From Hymenobacter volaticus (GTDB lineage: Bacteria; Bacteroidota; Bacteroidia; Cytophagales; Hymenobacteraceae): DNA of 64,000 nucleotides. Position 1 is the first letter of the stretch. Every line of letters begins with the position of its first letter. Positions 18,347 through 28,309 of this stretch are shown here, one piece after another. Below the pieces are notes generated by a model. It was not told the DNA's origin and searched no databases. It was given only the letters and a program-made list of their open reading frames with translations. The translations under genes and the position numbers were made by a program. Location of the stretch: the NCBI RefSeq assembly GCF_022921055.1, contig NZ_CP095061.1, positions 4,875,501 through 4,939,500 of the forward strand, given 5' to 3'.

Positions 18347-19426
18347 CTACCTTCCCGCGAGAATTTTCATTAAATGCGAGTCAGGCAGCCCTAGCCAATC
18401 AAGGGCGTTTTGGCCTAGCATCCGGTCTTTTACATCGGCCGGGCAGGGCATAGAATTGATTAACTCGCCGGGCATTAATTCTCCGAGTGGAAACGGGTAG
18501 TCGGTACCGAGCACAATCTTGTCGGTTCCCAACGTCTTTATTAAGTAATCCAGCATAAGCGGGTCATGCACTAACGAATCAACCCAGAAGCGGCCTAAAT
18601 AGTGGCGCGGGTTTATGTTGTTGTCGACCGCGCACAGATCGGGGCGTACTTTAAAGCCGTGTTCAATACGCCCGATGGTACTCGCAAAGGAGCCTCCCCC
18701 GTGCGCCACCGCTACCCGCAAGCGCGGCAGCCGCTCAAGCACCCCCCCAAATACTAACGAGCAAAGCGCCAATGTGCTTTCGGCAGGCATACCTACCAGC
18801 CAAGGCAACCAATACTTCGGCATCTTCTGCTGGGCCATCATATCCCAGGGATGCACGAATATGCAGGCTCCCAATTCTTCTGCCGCGGCAAATACCTCGA
18901 ATAGTTCCGGGGCATCCAGGTTCCAATCATTGACGTGAGTACCGATTTGAATACCAGCCAATCCTATCTTCATGCACCGCTCCAGTTCTCGCACCGCTAA
19001 ATCGGGAGCTTGCATAGGCAAAGTGCCGAGGCCTACGAACCGTGTCGGATAGCGTCGTACTATATCAGCAATATGGTCATTGAGCAATTGGCTTAAATCC
19101 AGCGCATCTAGCGGTTTGGCCCAGTAGCTGAACATAACTGGTACCGTGCTCAGTACCTGCACCTGTACCCCAAAGCCGTCGTACTCGCGCAAGCGTACCG
19201 CAGGGTCCCAGCAATTATCCTGAATTTCGCGGAAGAACTTGTCGTCCTGCATCATGCGGGCGCAGCACGGTTTGTGATGCTCTAACCGAATGAACCCCCC
19301 GTAACCATACCGCTCGCGCAGATCAGGCCAGTGCTCCGGCAAGATATGCGTGTGTATATCGACGGTGGGCGACTTGGCAAGCAACGACGAAGGCGACAGA
19401 GCGGCGGAAGGAAGAGGCGAAGACAT
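18347..19426 (-). CDS. 2-amino-3-carboxymuconate-6-semialdehyde decarboxylase
   Basis: ACMSD, a zinc amidohydrolase-fold decarboxylase that turns ACMS into 2-aminomuconate semialdehyde and so diverts carbon from quinolinate/NAD synthesis to breakdown. Metal ligands: H25 and H27 in [14 protein letters not shown], a His in IFVHPWDM, a His in [10 protein letters not shown], and an Asp in [11 protein letters not shown]. The FWVDSLVHD and PGELI segments are typical. 359 residues is slightly longer than the usual 335 because of an N-terminal extension rich in Ser. It lies between haaO and kynU with gaps of 34 and 27 bases. Confidence 0.94.
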   Translation of the reverse strand: MSSPLPSAALSPSSLLAKSPTVDIHTHILPEHWPDLRERYGYGGFIRLEHHKPCCARMMQDDKFFREIQDNCWDPAVRLREYDGFGVQVQVLSTVPVMFSYWAKPLDALDLSQLLNDHIADIVRRYPTRFVGLGTLPMQAPDLAVRELERCMKIGLAGIQIGTHVNDWNLDAPELFEVFAAAEELGACIFVHPWDMMAQQKMPKYWLPWLVGMPAESTLALCSLVFGGVLERLPRLRVAVAHGGGSFASTIGRIEHGFKVRPDLCAVDNNINPRHYLGRFWVDSLVHDPLMLDYLIKTLGTDKIVLGTDYPFPLGELMPGELINSMPCPADVKDRMLGQNALDWLGLPDSHLMKILAGR

Positions 19427-19460
19427 TGCCGCAACTACATGTGAGAGAAAAGCGCACTTG

Positions 19461-20000
19461 TCACTCGGCAGGAATTGCTACTGGCGCTGGTGGTGCCATC
19501 ATAGTACCGCACACTTGGCACGTACGCTTGTGTTCGTCCTGCCAAAACCGATTCATTATGGGCGGCAGCTGGCTCACGATGTCGGTGATTTCAGCAAACT
19601 CTTCGTAGAGTTTGTTGCCGCAGTTTTCGCAGTACCACTGAAACCCGTCTAGCTCGCCAGCCGTGCGGTAGCGCTCTAACACCAAGCCTACCGTACCGGC
19701 CGGCCGACGCGGTGAGTGCGGTACCCGCGCTGGCAGCAAGAACATTTCCCCAGCTTTGATTTCAATATCTACTGGCTTACCGTCCTCAATAATCTTCACT
19801 ACAATGTTGCCCTCGATCTGCATGAACAGCTCCTCGCCTTCATCAAGATGATAGTCTTTGCGGGCATTAGGACCACCGACCACCATAACAATAAAATCTT
19901 GGTTGTCTTTGTACACTTGCTGGTTGCCAACGGGTGGCTTGAGCAGGTGGCGGTGTTCATCAATCCATTTTTGGAAGTTGAAAGGCCGAGCAACGGGCAT
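19461..20000 (-). CDS. 3-hydroxyanthranilate 3,4-dioxygenase
   Basis: Fe(II) cupin dioxygenase that opens the ring of 3-hydroxyanthranilate to give ACMS. The metal ligands are H51, E57 and H95 ([11 protein letters not shown] and [10 protein letters not shown]), the same positions as in the Cupriavidus enzyme. The C-terminus keeps the bacterial rubredoxin-like iron site, with C124/C127 (CENC) and C161/C164 (CQVC). 179 residues. It is the first gene of the haaO-ACMSD-kynU run. Confidence 0.95.
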   Translation of the reverse strand: MPVARPFNFQKWIDEHRHLLKPPVGNQQVYKDNQDFIVMVVGGPNARKDYHLDEGEELFMQIEGNIVVKIIEDGKPVDIEIKAGEMFLLPARVPHSPRRPAGTVGLVLERYRTAGELDGFQWYCENCGNKLYEEFAEITDIVSQLPPIMNRFWQDEHKRTCQVCGTMMAPPAPVAIPAE

Positions 20001-20098
20001 AGGATGGGGTGGTTAAGTGCAAACTATTTATTGGAGCCTTTACGGCCTGCAACACTATTGAACTTACGCAAAACTAGCTAACCGGCACTGCCGCTAGT

Positions 20099-21375
20099 TC
20101 AGTTTGGCACAAATACCTCTGGATGGTTAGCAACAATGTTTCGCCTTGCTGGAAGCAACAGTAATAAGGGCCAAGTCAAGCTCACGCCCACCAGCGTTAG
20201 ATACACGTAAGGCACTTGCACAAACGTATAGAACGTGACTAGGTATAGCTTTAATGTGAGTAAGCTGTAGATTCGATAGTCAATGCGGGGCCTATACCTG
20301 AACCAATAGAAGGCGGAAGCTACTACCACAGCTATGCAGACGCCAGCATGCACCAACCGTACTAATTGAACCTGTTCGGCTAAGGTGCCGGGGCATATTG
20401 ACGAAAAAAAACGGCTAGCCCGACGCCCTTGTAAAGATGTTCAGGCAAGTTAGGCGCAACCTCTTCCCATTCTCCAATGGCAGCTTCGGTGTACGTAATT
20501 TGAGCCCGAGCAAAAGCACCCCAATCGTGGCTCAAGAAGGGTACAATGTAGATGGCAAGCACTAATACTGCCGCCAGACCCGCTACTCGCAATGCCTCTG
20601 TTTTACCTCGATTCTGCCAAAGCAAACCCAACCACAGTGGCACCCAGAACACCAACGAAAAGCGAGACAATAAGCATAAGGTTAGCGTTATAGCTTGTAC
20701 CCACCACGGACCTCGCCAAATACTATAAGCAAGCAATAAGTAGAACGCCACAATCATCAATTCCACCGTGCTTGTAATGGTGGTAGAAGCAGTTTGCAAA
20801 ACTGCTTGCATCAGCAAAAGTGGCACAGCGAGCAGTGCCAGTGTAGGTAGCATTGGTAAACGGCGACGCAACAGTAAGACTATCCCTGTGAGTACGGCCA
20901 GTGCAAACCCGCCATATGCCGTCCAACGATAATCGAAGTGCAGGAGCTCAGCTGGTGCGAAAGGCATCCACATCATAGGTAGGTATGTAGGATAAATCAC
21001 ATAGCCAAAGTCAGTAATAGGCACATATACCGCTTCATTGGTTAACCAGCGCCGCAGCATAATTTCAATCGATGGAATAACATCCGACTGGGCTGGGTCT
21101 ATTACACTCCGGCTAAGCATACGAGCTACTCGCCCGGCAAACAAGCCTAATGCAGTTATTGGCAGCAGTATCCCTAGCGCACTCCGTCCACTAAGTGGTT
21201 TTAATACCGGCGGTGTCACTCCTCGAAATACTCGAAGTCCACTTAACGCCACCACCACTCCCGTCAACCAAAGTGCTACCGGGCTCACAAATGGTCCAAA
21301 CAGATTACGCAGAAAAGTAAACAATAGAAACTCAACAATACATGCTGCTAGCAGCAGCCAAGTAGCAAAAGACAT
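20099..21375 (-). pseudogene. polytopic GT-C-like membrane protein, interrupted by a one-base frameshift
   Basis: Multi-helix membrane protein, paralogue of the gene at 28310-29608. Shared landmarks: NxFGP(F/L)(V/I)SP near the N-terminus, ITDFGY..(Y/S)PTYLPMMWMP, LCLLSRFSLVFWVP, (I/V)PFLS.DW..FA(R/K)(A/G)Q and the C-terminal (F/Y)(T/A)F(V/I)QVPY. The frame breaks at the minus-strand CCCC run (20390-20393). Adding one C gives YAPGTLAEQV, which aligns without gaps to YVHGEMITRL of the paralogue, and yields about 425 residues. The paralogue therefore proves where the base is missing. Probable role in sugar transfer or export; no catalytic residue can be named. It sits between haaO and the SDR gene. 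Confidence 0.75.
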
Positions 21376-21518
21376 ACAAATCCAAATAAGGTCTAGCTGA
21401 ACTCAGCACTATATAAGTTTGAGCGAACTTACGCATAACCCAGTAAGTGCACTGGAGCATGGAGCACTGTTAGGACGGTATTTTATCTAGATTTAGCCCG
21501 AATTAAGGCATTGTTCTC

Positions 21519-22310
21519 ATGAAATACGACTTCTCCTCTCAACGGGCCTTGGTCGGTGGCAGCACTCAGGGTATTGGCCGTGCTGTAGCCGAAGAACTGG
21601 CGAAAAATGGTGCAACTGTTACGTTGTTAGCACGCAACGAAGTCCATTTGCGCGAAGTGGCTGCCGCGCTACCTACTCCTAGTGGCCAACTGCACGACTT
21701 TATAGTAGCTGACTTTTCGGAGCCTGCTTTACTGGCGCAACGCCTATCTGAGTATTTGGCCAAGCAGACAGTTGGCTTCGATATTCTTATTAATAACACG
21801 GGGGGCCCAGCAGGTGGGCCCATCTTGGAGGCGCCGGTTGATGCCTTTCGCGCTGCATTTGAGCAACATCTAATTTGCAACCATTTGCTAGCGCAGGCAG
21901 TGGTACCCGCCATGCGTGAGCGAGGATATGGCCGCATTATCAACATCATTAGTACTTCTGTGAAGCAACCCTTACCGAGCTTAGGGGTGTCAAACACTAT
22001 TCGCGGAGCCGTTGCTAACTGGGCGAAAACGCTGGCAAACGAATTAGGCTCCGACGGCATTACCGTGAACAATATACTGCCTGGTGCAACTGTCACACAA
22101 CGCCACACTTCCCTCATCGACAAAAAGGTTGCGCAAACTGGTCAATCTGTGGAAGATGTAGAAGCAAGCATGCTTAAACTGATTCCAGCAAATCGGTTTG
22201 CACAGGCTGAGGAAGTGGCGGCAGCGGTGGTATTTCTAGCCTCAAAGGCAGCGGGTTATATCAACGGCGTCAACGTCCCGGTGGACGGCGGCCGAACAGG
22301 AAATTTGTGA
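21519..22310 (+). CDS. SDR-family oxidoreductase lacking the usual Tyr/Lys pair
   Basis: 263 residues with a Rossmann fold: the cofactor loop GGSTQGIGRA (canonical TGxxxGIG), NNTGGPAGGP in place of NNAG, the catalytic-serine region IINIISTSVKQP, and the C-terminal INGVNVPVDGG. At the place of the classical YxxxK the sequence reads SNTIRGAVANWAKTLA, so both catalytic residues are absent. This is a recognisable SDR subgroup. From memory, such SDRs occur near kynurenine genes in other Bacteroidota, so it may belong to the pathway, but its reaction is unknown. Strand is opposite to haaO. Confidence 0.8.
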   Translation: MKYDFSSQRALVGGSTQGIGRAVAEELAKNGATVTLLARNEVHLREVAAALPTPSGQLHDFIVADFSEPALLAQRLSEYLAKQTVGFDILINNTGGPAGGPILEAPVDAFRAAFEQHLICNHLLAQAVVPAMRERGYGRIINIISTSVKQPLPSLGVSNTIRGAVANWAKTLANELGSDGITVNNILPGATVTQRHTSLIDKKVAQTGQSVEDVEASMLKLIPANRFAQAEEVAAAVVFLASKAAGYINGVNVPVDGGRTGNL

Positions 22311-22335
22311 ATTAACAAGTAAGAAAATGGGCCTG

Positions 22336-22384
22336 ACTAACGATATAAAGGAAGCTACAGTCGAGCTTTATATTAGTTTTTTTA
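22336..22384 (+). terminator. Rho-independent terminator after the SDR gene
   Basis: ACTAA..ATATAAAG pairs with CTTTATATTAGT and is followed by a long T run. It lies 26 bases after the SDR stop. Confidence 0.7.
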
Positions 22385-22473
22385 TTTATTAGAATAGATA
22401 CTTTAAAGATTACTCCTATAATTACTGACTTTTCTTCTATTTTTCCTTGCTTTACTTCTAATTAACATAGGCT

Positions 22474-23199
22474 TTGGTCACTTTCAACAAGCTATCGATT
22501 GTCATTCCAGTTTATAATGAAGGCCGTACAATCCATCAGATTTTGGATTTATTACGCGAGCTGAAACTGGTCAACAATATTGAAAAAGAGATTATTCTGG
22601 TGAACGACTGTTCAACCGACAACTCTGTGGAAGCCATCCAAATGTACGCTAGCCGCTACCCTGAGATGGGGCTGAGGCTGCTTCAACATACTGTAAACCA
22701 AGGCAAAGGAGCAGCCTTACATACTGGAATACGCGAAGCTACCGGCGACTATGTGATTATTCAAGATGCCGATTTAGAGTATGACCCTGAAGAGTATAAC
22801 TTGCTTTTGAAACCAATCTTAAAGGGTTTTGCCGATGTAGTTTTTGGTTCGCGCTTCATGGGAGGCAAGCCACACCGCATCCTCTTTTTCTGGCATAGCA
22901 TCGGCAATGCAGTACTCACTTTCCTCTCCAACATGTTCACAGACTTGAACCTGACCGATATGGAAACCTGCTACAAACTTTTCCGCCGCGATATTATCCA
23001 AGGCATGCGCTTAGAGGAAAAGCGGTTTGGTTTCGAGCCGGAAGTAACCGCTAAAGTATCTCGCGTTCCCGATGTGCGAATCTATGAAGTAGGTATCAGC
23101 TATTACGGTCGCACCTATGCTGAAGGCAAAAAGATTGGTTGGCGTGATGGATTTCGAGCCATTTATTGCATCATAAAGTATGGCTTGGCAGGTAAATAA
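22474..23199 (+). CDS. GT2 glycosyltransferase, dolichol-phosphate mannosyltransferase-like
   Basis: 241-residue cytoplasmic GT-A glycosyltransferase of the DPM1/DPG-synthase type, expected to move a sugar from a nucleotide donor to a polyprenyl phosphate. Motifs: [13 protein letters not shown], the donor-binding [19 protein letters not shown], the metal-binding [11 protein letters not shown] (DxD-like DAD), and FGSRFMGG. No C-terminal membrane helices, unlike GtrB/ArnC types. The start codon is TTG 22474, as no ATG precedes the conserved first strand. It could supply lipid-linked sugars to the GT-C proteins that follow. Confidence 0.85.
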   Translation: MVTFNKLSIVIPVYNEGRTIHQILDLLRELKLVNNIEKEIILVNDCSTDNSVEAIQMYASRYPEMGLRLLQHTVNQGKGAALHTGIREATGDYVIIQDADLEYDPEEYNLLLKPILKGFADVVFGSRFMGGKPHRILFFWHSIGNAVLTFLSNMFTDLNLTDMETCYKLFRRDIIQGMRLEEKRFGFEPEVTAKVSRVPDVRIYEVGISYYGRTYAEGKKIGWRDGFRAIYCIIKYGLAGK

Positions 23200-23709
23200 C
23201 AGCCTCCAACAATCCCCGACATCCGGTAATGTGCATGCAATGCACTAAAATAGAAGACTACAGCACCACTAACATCAAAATTTGAATTAGTATTAGAATA
23301 GAGCTCGCTACAGCAAGGCGTACCGTTACTAGGTATGCAGCGTTACTACTGGAGCATCGTAGCATAAGCGCTTAAGTACTTGATATAGCCACTGCTTATA
23401 AAGACTCTAGCATTTGGTAAGTACTATAATATACATAGTACGTATAACAGCAGTGCCCTATTATCTCGTTAATGAGAAATTAATTGACGAATGTAGCTCA
23501 TCGATACACAAGCAAAAATTAATGGACTTATAACTGCGCCATTCGGATGTATAAAATTTCTTGATTGATTTGCATATCAAATATCTACCCTACTTCCTAC
23601 ATATTATCGACGATAGTAAGTAGTAATTCACTCCTAATTATTGAAGTACTCGAGTATCAAAGGCGGAATGCGCATTGATACGTTCTAATAGGTAGTAGCA
23701 AAAAACTTG
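23200..23709. other. AT-rich intergenic region, no gene seen
   Basis: 510 bases between convergent genes. Markedly AT-rich compared with the housekeeping regions, with no open frame of merit, no clear terminator and no repeat recognised. Confidence 0.6.
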
Positions 23710-24240
23710 TTAACGCAGAGCTGTCAGTTGAATATCATCTATATAAGCTGGCTTAGTTGCTCCTGCTCGCCACAAATAAATTACTAGCTGAGAGGTGTAG
23801 TTCGCAGAAACTGGAAAGTTGATTTTTTTGCTGATCTTAACCCATTTACCGTACTCCTTTGCTTGTTCTACCAAGTCAATACGGTCGCCCAGGATTTCTT
23901 GACTACCTGCAGCATCCTTAATAATAAAAGCCAATTTGGCTGTTGCATCCTTGTCAGCCAGATATACCCATGCATCTAGTTTAATCCCCCTTAGACGAGT
24001 GTTGCTCAACTCACCTAAGACAGTTGAATACCCTAGAGCGAATTCACGGGTCTGATCAACTTTAAGGCTGTACTTACCAGAATGGGCTTTATCATTAGCT
24101 AAAACAGACATATCTGGGAGCCAACCTGCTAAAGAATCGAAATTAGATGACATTAGAATGTCATTATCTGCAGTGTCCGAATTATTATTTGTGCAGGAAA
24201 ATAAGAACACTGAAAATATTAAAAGAAACAAATTTTTCAT
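23710..24240 (-). CDS. lipoprotein with a carbohydrate-binding-like beta-sandwich domain
   Basis: 176 residues. Signal with lipobox LFLLIFSVFLFSC (Cys 16), a short Asn/Asp linker, then one beta-rich domain. It is a clear paralogue of 27701-28240: shared patterns are the W after FDS..GW, KAHSGKYSLKVD, GY..(V/L)LGELS..RLR.IK..AWV, KWV and YLWRAGA followed by IDD. The domain resembles the jelly-roll modules (CBM-like) found in sugar-binding envelope proteins. It follows a GT-C gene on the same strand by about 80 bases and probably belongs to the same operon. Function inferred only from context. Confidence 0.75.
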   Translation of the reverse strand: MKNLFLLIFSVFLFSCTNNNSDTADNDILMSSNFDSLAGWLPDMSVLANDKAHSGKYSLKVDQTREFALGYSTVLGELSNTRLRGIKLDAWVYLADKDATAKLAFIIKDAAGSQEILGDRIDLVEQAKEYGKWVKISKKINFPVSANYTSQLVIYLWRAGATKPAYIDDIQLTALR

Positions 24241-24320
24241 TCAGGGTTGAAAAGGTTGAATTGGAACAATAAGTACTGACTAATAACCATGTGTACATTA
24301 TCCTTAGAACCTACTTAATC

Positions 24321-25940
24321 TTACCAATGCTTAGGAGCGTTTCTTCTCTCTAATACAGCATAGTCCTTATTGTTGATTAATACCTTAAACGAAGATAAGA
24401 GAGCAGGATATTTTTGAAATAGCTCTTTGAATACCGTTTGGCGCATAAGCAGATGATCTAGTCCACCTCTAGTCATTGTGTTCAGCACCTCTTCAGCAAC
24501 TATTTGATTGATGTCAGGCTTCCAAACTACACCTCTTCGATCGAAATACACCAAACTCAGGTTTGGAGCATCCTCACCTAACACAAGTAGAGTAGCAGTA
24601 CGGGGCACGCCCGCGTTATTGAGTGCAATAGCGCCGCCTTGCATCCATCGATAGGCGTAATAATCGCTAAAAGGAGGATAAGGGTCACTCATCCGAATGT
24701 GATAGTGAGAGAATCCTTGTATTAATAAGGCTAACAGTGCAGCACTAATAATGGGATAGTGAATGAACCCAAGGATTTTGCTCCAACGTGCAACTGCTGC
24801 TTGCCATGTAGCTGCTTGTACAATAGCCAAAGCCACTAATAAAGTTAGGGCTGGCCAGTAAGGAGCTAAAACATAATAGTCATGGTCTGCAAATTGCACG
24901 CCCATCAACCAAAAGAAAGCCCATCCTCCAATAGCTCCTAATATTAATTGGGAAGCCCACAACCAATCATTGCGAACTATACGTGGTAAGCTTATCAAAC
25001 AGACTATAGCACTAACTGCCAGCAGGATATAATGTGAATGAGTAAAATACTCTTTTAGCCAAACTTCCCGAATTCGCCGCGTCACTAATTCATATTGCTG
25101 CGCTGTCTCGATAGGTCTCGCCTCTGCTAAAAACTGCACAGAACTATATATCTCGTTGAGGTAACGATTGAATAGTGTATAACCGACAATAACTCCGACA
25201 CTAGTCGCAGAAAGAATTAACAGGTTAATTCTTTGCCGTAATGTTAATAACGTTGACTGCAAATAAGCCCATAGTAATACTGTACCTAATGCTGACAATA
25301 AATAGATTGCTGCCGATGTCTTGATGAGAGTAGCAAGCGTAAATATCCCGATACTTGCTATTAAGCATCGAAAGTCGAGGTTGCGACTGCAGCTCAAAAA
25401 ATAATAAGTAGCTACGATTACAAGTGATGTACTAGTAGAATCAGGCAAAAAATTGCCTGCATAATAAGCAAATACAGGAGACGTAGCTAGAAAAACGCCT
25501 GGCACTAATGCCAACACAAACTGCTGGGTACGTTCAAATACTAAACGGAATAAATAATAATAACTTACGCAAGCAAAAGCAATATTTAAACCTCGGAACC
25601 AAATCACGAGGCTATCACGGCCTGTAAGTTTGGCGCCTAAAGCAGCTAAGTAAGAAATAAGGGGAAATTCTACACCTACTACTGCATCAATAGAAGTAAG
25701 ACTTAATGTTTGAGGACGAAAAAAACGCAATCCATTATCATAAAAACTAATTGCTAACGCAAGCCGGTCCGCTTGAGCCCACTCGTGAATTCCACGTGGC
25801 AGCCAATTCAGAGATGGCAGATAAAAAACTAAGGAAAGCCCTACAAAGAATAAAACAGCCAACAATTTGTATAATCGGTCAGCAGCGGTGAAACGCAATA
25901 TCAATGAGGAAGCAAAAGGCATACTGAAACGAAATTGCAA
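24321..25940 (-). CDS. GT-C (ArnT/PMT-type) membrane glycosyltransferase
   Basis: 539 residues with about ten to twelve membrane helices and a C-terminal soluble part. After the first helix it has GIHEWAQADRLALA, the first-loop motif of PMT/ArnT-like enzymes in which the acidic residue acts as catalytic base. A second conserved spot is YYAGNFLPDSTS in a later loop. Such enzymes transfer sugar from a polyprenyl-phosphate donor on the outer face of the inner membrane. The C-terminal domain (ending VLINNKDYAVLERR) is soluble. It is flanked by other GT-C genes and lipoproteins on the same strand. Confidence 0.82.
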   Translation of the reverse strand: MQFRFSMPFASSLILRFTAADRLYKLLAVLFFVGLSLVFYLPSLNWLPRGIHEWAQADRLALAISFYDNGLRFFRPQTLSLTSIDAVVGVEFPLISYLAALGAKLTGRDSLVIWFRGLNIAFACVSYYYLFRLVFERTQQFVLALVPGVFLATSPVFAYYAGNFLPDSTSTSLVIVATYYFLSCSRNLDFRCLIASIGIFTLATLIKTSAAIYLLSALGTVLLWAYLQSTLLTLRQRINLLILSATSVGVIVGYTLFNRYLNEIYSSVQFLAEARPIETAQQYELVTRRIREVWLKEYFTHSHYILLAVSAIVCLISLPRIVRNDWLWASQLILGAIGGWAFFWLMGVQFADHDYYVLAPYWPALTLLVALAIVQAATWQAAVARWSKILGFIHYPIISAALLALLIQGFSHYHIRMSDPYPPFSDYYAYRWMQGGAIALNNAGVPRTATLLVLGEDAPNLSLVYFDRRGVVWKPDINQIVAEEVLNTMTRGGLDHLLMRQTVFKELFQKYPALLSSFKVLINNKDYAVLERRNAPKHW

Positions 25941-26167
25941 TACGTTACGGACGTACTAGTAAAGTAAGCTAGTGTATAAGCGCACCAATAATATAGTTTA
26001 GGATGCCTCTGGTAAGATTTGGATAAAGCACTCATCACAGTGCAGACAGCAATTTACTGCAACATTAACGGATAATTACTTGTAAAAAAATAGAACAGTT
26101 AATATATAAAAATATACATGTTGGCTTGAAATTGCACAAGCTTAATTTATGAAATTAAAAATTGTTA

Positions 26168-27466
26168 TTAGGCAGAAGGCCAACCTAACCAAAAAAACCG
26201 CTCTTTGTATAAATCCCAATTACTATCGCAGCAATCCAAAATTCCTCGATAGTATTGCCATGTTTGGGTGAGGTTGAGAACGATGAAAAGAAAAAGCAAA
26301 AACGATACCCCTCGCAGCAACCAATCGGAACGGCGGCTCCAATCGAAAAAGCTAGCCATAGGCAAGGATAATAACGGGTAAATACTAACCAGTGTGCGGG
26401 CACTATAGCCACCACCATACCACCAGTTTTCCCAGCTGAAAGTAATATAGAGCACAAGTGGCAGCAGCACTAGCAGTACAGGTAACAGAGCTCGTACCTG
26501 ACGTCGCATCATGAATATTCCAATGATTGCTAGCGTCATGCTTGGCGTGTATAGCAACCAACCCTTACGAGCACTGAATAACCCTAGCAGTAAGTTAGGA
26601 TGGCGAAAATCAAAATACTCTCCGGGATAAGAATCAATCAACCATGCTCCTCCTACACTGTGCCAGAACCAAAGTTGTAGCGTTAGCAATGCAAGCATCA
26701 GTGAGGCAATCAGCACTACCTGCCCACGCTGATTCCATAGCAACCATAAACGCTCACGTGCTGCTTGCCTTGATGTAAGACCCCACAGGGCAGGGACCAA
26801 TACCATCCATAGTTCTGTAATTCGTACTAGCCCAATTATTCCAAGTGTGATTCCAAGTAGTACCGCGTCGTGCCAATGGAACGCTGCTAACCAACGAATA
26901 GTAAGCAGCATTAATACAGAGGTTAACAAGAAAAGTGTACCATGTGATGTTGGTGATTCATACGTAGCATAATTAAGGAAATTAGTTGCTAGCCCTATCG
27001 CCAATAGCGTGAGAGCTACTGTGGTATCCTCAAAAAAATGGCGCAAAACTTTTCGCAATATCCATAGGCCTACCAAAGCATACATCAAGCACCCCAAAGC
27101 TATCATCTTCTGATATATTAGGGAATACCCGTCTGCTGGCAAGCCCGCTAGCTTAGCTATAGCATGAGCCAAGAAAAACGCAGGAGCGTAGAACAACGAC
27201 ATGCCCAACGGATACTTTATTACGTTGCGACCGTTAGGAGCGGGTACTAATGCATAGCGTCCATCAAGGTCTGGGCGATATTGCGTGCGTACAGCGGCCG
27301 TGTATGAACCATCACCTATATCGTCATAGATAAAATAACTAGACAAATATTGATAGTAGCCTGCCATATCCCAGATAAGGACATCATATGTTTCCCACTT
27401 ACGAGCTTGGAATACTGCTGCTAAAGACAATGAAACAATTAATAAATAACAGGCCAATGACTTCAT
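26168..27466 (-). CDS. polytopic membrane protein, probable GT-C glycosyltransferase
   Basis: 432 residues with an N-terminal signal anchor and roughly ten hydrophobic segments. After the first helix come the acidic residues of YDVLIWDMAGYYQYLSSYF, a position where GT-C enzymes carry their catalytic Asp. Later NVIKYPLGMSLFYAPAF and FSWENWWYGGGYSARTL are typical of Bacteroidota GT-C-like proteins of unknown acceptor. It is on the same strand as the flanking lipoprotein and GT-C genes. Confidence 0.75.
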   Translation of the reverse strand: MKSLACYLLIVSLSLAAVFQARKWETYDVLIWDMAGYYQYLSSYFIYDDIGDGSYTAAVRTQYRPDLDGRYALVPAPNGRNVIKYPLGMSLFYAPAFFLAHAIAKLAGLPADGYSLIYQKMIALGCLMYALVGLWILRKVLRHFFEDTTVALTLLAIGLATNFLNYATYESPTSHGTLFLLTSVLMLLTIRWLAAFHWHDAVLLGITLGIIGLVRITELWMVLVPALWGLTSRQAARERLWLLWNQRGQVVLIASLMLALLTLQLWFWHSVGGAWLIDSYPGEYFDFRHPNLLLGLFSARKGWLLYTPSMTLAIIGIFMMRRQVRALLPVLLVLLPLVLYITFSWENWWYGGGYSARTLVSIYPLLSLPMASFFDWSRRSDWLLRGVSFLLFLFIVLNLTQTWQYYRGILDCCDSNWDLYKERFFWLGWPSA

Positions 27467-27626
27467 GATGCTCTCTGCTTTTTGAATTTAGATGATCTGT
27501 TGAAGTTTATATACCTGCATAAACAACATGCAATTACAGAGCAACTGCCAAAACAAGAGCAGAGCTAGTGGTAACTAAGAGCACAAGTTCAATACAAAAG
27601 ATATTGTCAATGGCGACTATCAGTAG

Positions 27627-27672
27627 AACGGCACTTTAGAATAGCCTAGGTAGCCTACTCTAAAGTGCCGTT
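27627..27672. repeat. 14-bp inverted repeat downstream of a lipoprotein gene
   Basis: AACGGCACTTTAGA (27627-27640) and TCTAAAGTGCCGTT (27659-27672) pair perfectly around an 18-base centre that contains TAGCCTA twice. It lies 28 bases after the stop of the minus-strand lipoprotein gene, but no T tract follows in that direction, so it may stabilise or process mRNA rather than terminate. Confidence 0.6.
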
Positions 27673-27700
27673 ATCTACTTATTTCAATTTAGTAGAATAC

Positions 27701-28240
27701 TTAATCTACTTTCTCAATTATTAAGTCGTCCAAGAAAGTGGTTTCTGGTGCTCCACCACGCCACAAGTACACGTTCATCTTGTTATTGTAAGTAACATTA
27801 TCAGGCAGTGTAATCTCTTTCTCAACTTCTACCCATTTGTTGAATGACTTCACTTTATCAGTCAACTTGAGTCCTTCCCACACTATAGGCTTAGCTGCTG
27901 GGTTGTTAGGATCTGCCACCGACGTTACCAATACCGCATCTGACTTGCCATTAGGCAGATTCACCCAGGCGTGCACCTTTATTTTACGTAATCTGCTAGC
28001 GCTCAACTTACCCAGTAAGTTATTGTAACCCATGCTGTATTCCACACCCGGATCCACTTTGATAGCGTATCGACCAGAGTGTGCTTTCTCTTTGGTAAGT
28101 GAATTAGGTGTGTTGTCACCCATCCAGCCCTCGATTGATTCAAAATCATTACCAGCAAGCTGATTAGCTGGAACTTCCGCTTTCTTTTCCCCGCAGGAAG
28201 CCACACCTATTACTAAAAGTGTGTAAAGCAATTTTCTCAT
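27701..28240 (-). CDS. lipoprotein with a carbohydrate-binding-like domain, paralogue of the one at 23710
   Basis: 179 residues; lipobox LLVIGVASC (Cys 16), Lys/Glu-rich linker, then one beta-sandwich-like domain with KAHSGRYAIKVD, GYNNLLGKLSASRLRKIK, AWVNLP, KWVEVEKEI and YLWRGGAPETTFLDD. Overall pattern and length match the lipoprotein at 23710-24240. Placed between two GT-C genes on the same strand. The repeated lipoprotein-GT-C association suggests a shared envelope task such as holding or handing on a glycan; this is inference. Confidence 0.78.
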   Translation of the reverse strand: MRKLLYTLLVIGVASCGEKKAEVPANQLAGNDFESIEGWMGDNTPNSLTKEKAHSGRYAIKVDPGVEYSMGYNNLLGKLSASRLRKIKVHAWVNLPNGKSDAVLVTSVADPNNPAAKPIVWEGLKLTDKVKSFNKWVEVEKEITLPDNVTYNNKMNVYLWRGGAPETTFLDDLIIEKVD

Positions 28241-28309
28241 AATTGTGAGTAAACAGGTAATTGAGTGTTCAAAATTAGTTTAAAACTACCACCACGCCAG
28301 GACTTTTAG

